This document shows, in pieces, positions 63,414 through 64,000 of a DNA stretch of 64,000 nt. Position numbers and translations under genes: made by a program. The notes under the pieces are model-generated. The model searched no databases, was not told where the DNA came from, and saw only the letters and a list, made by a program, of their open reading frames with translations. The number at the start of each line of letters is the position of its first letter. Position 1 is the first letter of the stretch. Source of the DNA: Acetobacter oryzifermentans (GTDB lineage: Bacteria; Pseudomonadota; Alphaproteobacteria; Acetobacterales; Acetobacteraceae); assembly GCF_001628715.1 (NCBI RefSeq), contig NZ_CP011120.1:2252501-2316500 (forward strand), read 5' to 3'.

Positions 63414-64000
63414 GCACCATAAACCCTTGGGCGCTTGGCGTTTTTGTTTTCTTTTTTGCCGCGACCATTGTTGTTGGCAGTTCCATACAATGGATACGCG
63501 GCCTGTTTCATGCCAAACGTGATACCGACAGCCATGAGGAATGGTCACTCGGTGGGCGAGAATTTGGGCCGTGGGTAACATGGTTTTTGGTGGGAGGAGA
63601 CTTTTACACCGCTTATACGGTTATTGCAGTACCTGCGCTGGTATATGCGGCGGGAGCATATGGCTTTTTTGCGCTGCCTTATACCATTATTGTTTATCCC
63701 TTCATTTTTCTTGTTATGCCAAAGCTTTGGAAGATTGCGCGCGCAGGCGGGCACGCAACAGCGGCAGATATTGTAAAGGCACGCTTTAACAGCCGGGCAC
63801 TGGAAGTGATTATTGCCTTAACCGGGCTGGTAGCGGTTATGCCTTATATTGCGCTCCAGCTTATTGGTATCCGTACTGTGGTGCAGGCTTTAGGATTACC
63901 GGGCGATCTACCACTCATTATCGCCTTTATTTCCCTAGCCGCTTACACATGGTTGGGAGGGCTACATGCTCCGGCACTTACGGCCTTTATCAAGGATATT
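63410..64000 (+). CDS. Sodium:solute symporter (SSS family, MctP-like), cut by window end
   Basis: The first 197 codons are present and open to the end of the window. The start MSTINPWALGVFVFFFAATIVV leads to EEWSLGGREFGPWVTWFLVGGDFYTAYTVIAVPALVYAAGAYGFFALPYTIIVYP and ATAADIVKARFNSRALEVIIALTGLVAVMPYIALQLIGI. These match monocarboxylate (lactate, pyruvate, acetate-type) symporters of the SSS family. The DUF3311 gene just before it supports this. Acetic acid bacteria consume lactate and pyruvate, but the substrate here is inferred. Confidence 0.85.
   Translation, partial: MSTINPWALGVFVFFFAATIVVGSSIQWIRGLFHAKRDTDSHEEWSLGGREFGPWVTWFLVGGDFYTAYTVIAVPALVYAAGAYGFFALPYTIIVYPFIFLVMPKLWKIARAGGHATAADIVKARFNSRALEVIIALTGLVAVMPYIALQLIGIRTVVQALGLPGDLPLIIAFISLAAYTWLGGLHAPALTAFIKDI

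Noticed and set aside
1..64000. CRISPR array, rRNA operon, prophage or integrative element
   Set aside because: No regularly spaced direct repeats, rRNA sequence, integrase or phage structural genes were found. Encapsulin is phage-capsid-like in fold but sits in a typical bacterial operon.

Overview
The window looks like chromosomal DNA of an acetic acid bacterium (Acetobacteraceae), most likely Acetobacter of the A. pasteurianus type. The basis is protein recognition rather than a database search. It has a complete pqqABCDE operon, cyanide-insensitive (CIO-type) bd oxidase genes with a DUF2474 partner, an ELM1-family protein, the alphaproteobacterial argS-SPOR-scpAB-tatBC-serS block and an RpoH with the RpoH box. 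Gene density is high and ATGA stop/start overlaps are common. AT-rich stretches are confined to a few intergenic regions and one glycosyltransferase gene.

Layout. 1-2.5 kb: end of a LysR regulator and an FUSC-type efflux protein behind a striking dyad. 2.6-6.8 kb: tRNA-Arg, a lipoprotein hydrolase, a small zinc protein, a DsbD/ScsB reductase and an SMR pump. 6.8-15.5 kb: minus-strand housekeeping block dgt-argS-SPOR-scpA-scpB-tatB-tatC-serS. 15.7-16.8 kb: erpA-xth. 16.9-20.5 kb: envelope glycan genes (flippase, ELM1-like, GT2). 20.8-24 kb: pqqABCDE with a hairpin after pqqA. 24-27 kb: an unassigned ferritin-like di-iron protein, a ClpP and an OmpA-like lipoprotein. 27.3-32.7 kb: class I aminotransferase, hom, glpX, recJ. 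32.8-37 kb: rpoH, rluD and a FecCD-type permease/ATPase pair. 37-44.3 kb: selO, ilvE, polA, an atypical SCO protein and plsC. 44.4-49.2 kb: an MFS symporter, a small secreted protein and the CIO operon cydA-cydB-DUF2474. 49.5-50.3 kb: an IS5-family element. 50.4-52.2 kb: a DyP peroxidase and its encapsulin shell. 52.6-55.1 kb: an amino-acid permease and an outer-membrane protein. 55.2-55.9 kb: two divergent gene remnants, a dihydropyrimidinase and an NCS1 permease. 55.9-64 kb: tRNA-Ser, trpF, pyrF, lapA, secB, a five-repeat protein, pdxA-pdxJ, anmK, a secreted unknown, and a DUF3311/SSS symporter pair cut by the window end.

How parts work together. The pqq genes make the cofactor of the periplasmic dehydrogenases that define these bacteria, and CIO drains the resulting ubiquinol to oxygen. 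DyP carries the LGIGSL encapsulation tag at its C-terminus and lies directly before the encapsulin gene, so together they should form a peroxidase nanocompartment. An IS copy now sits in the regulatory region between the CIO operon and the DyP/encapsulin operon. The best candidates for something undescribed are the complete di-iron protein beside the pqq operon, the five-repeat protein after secB, the atypical SCO protein, and the 49-bp dyad over the FUSC promoter.
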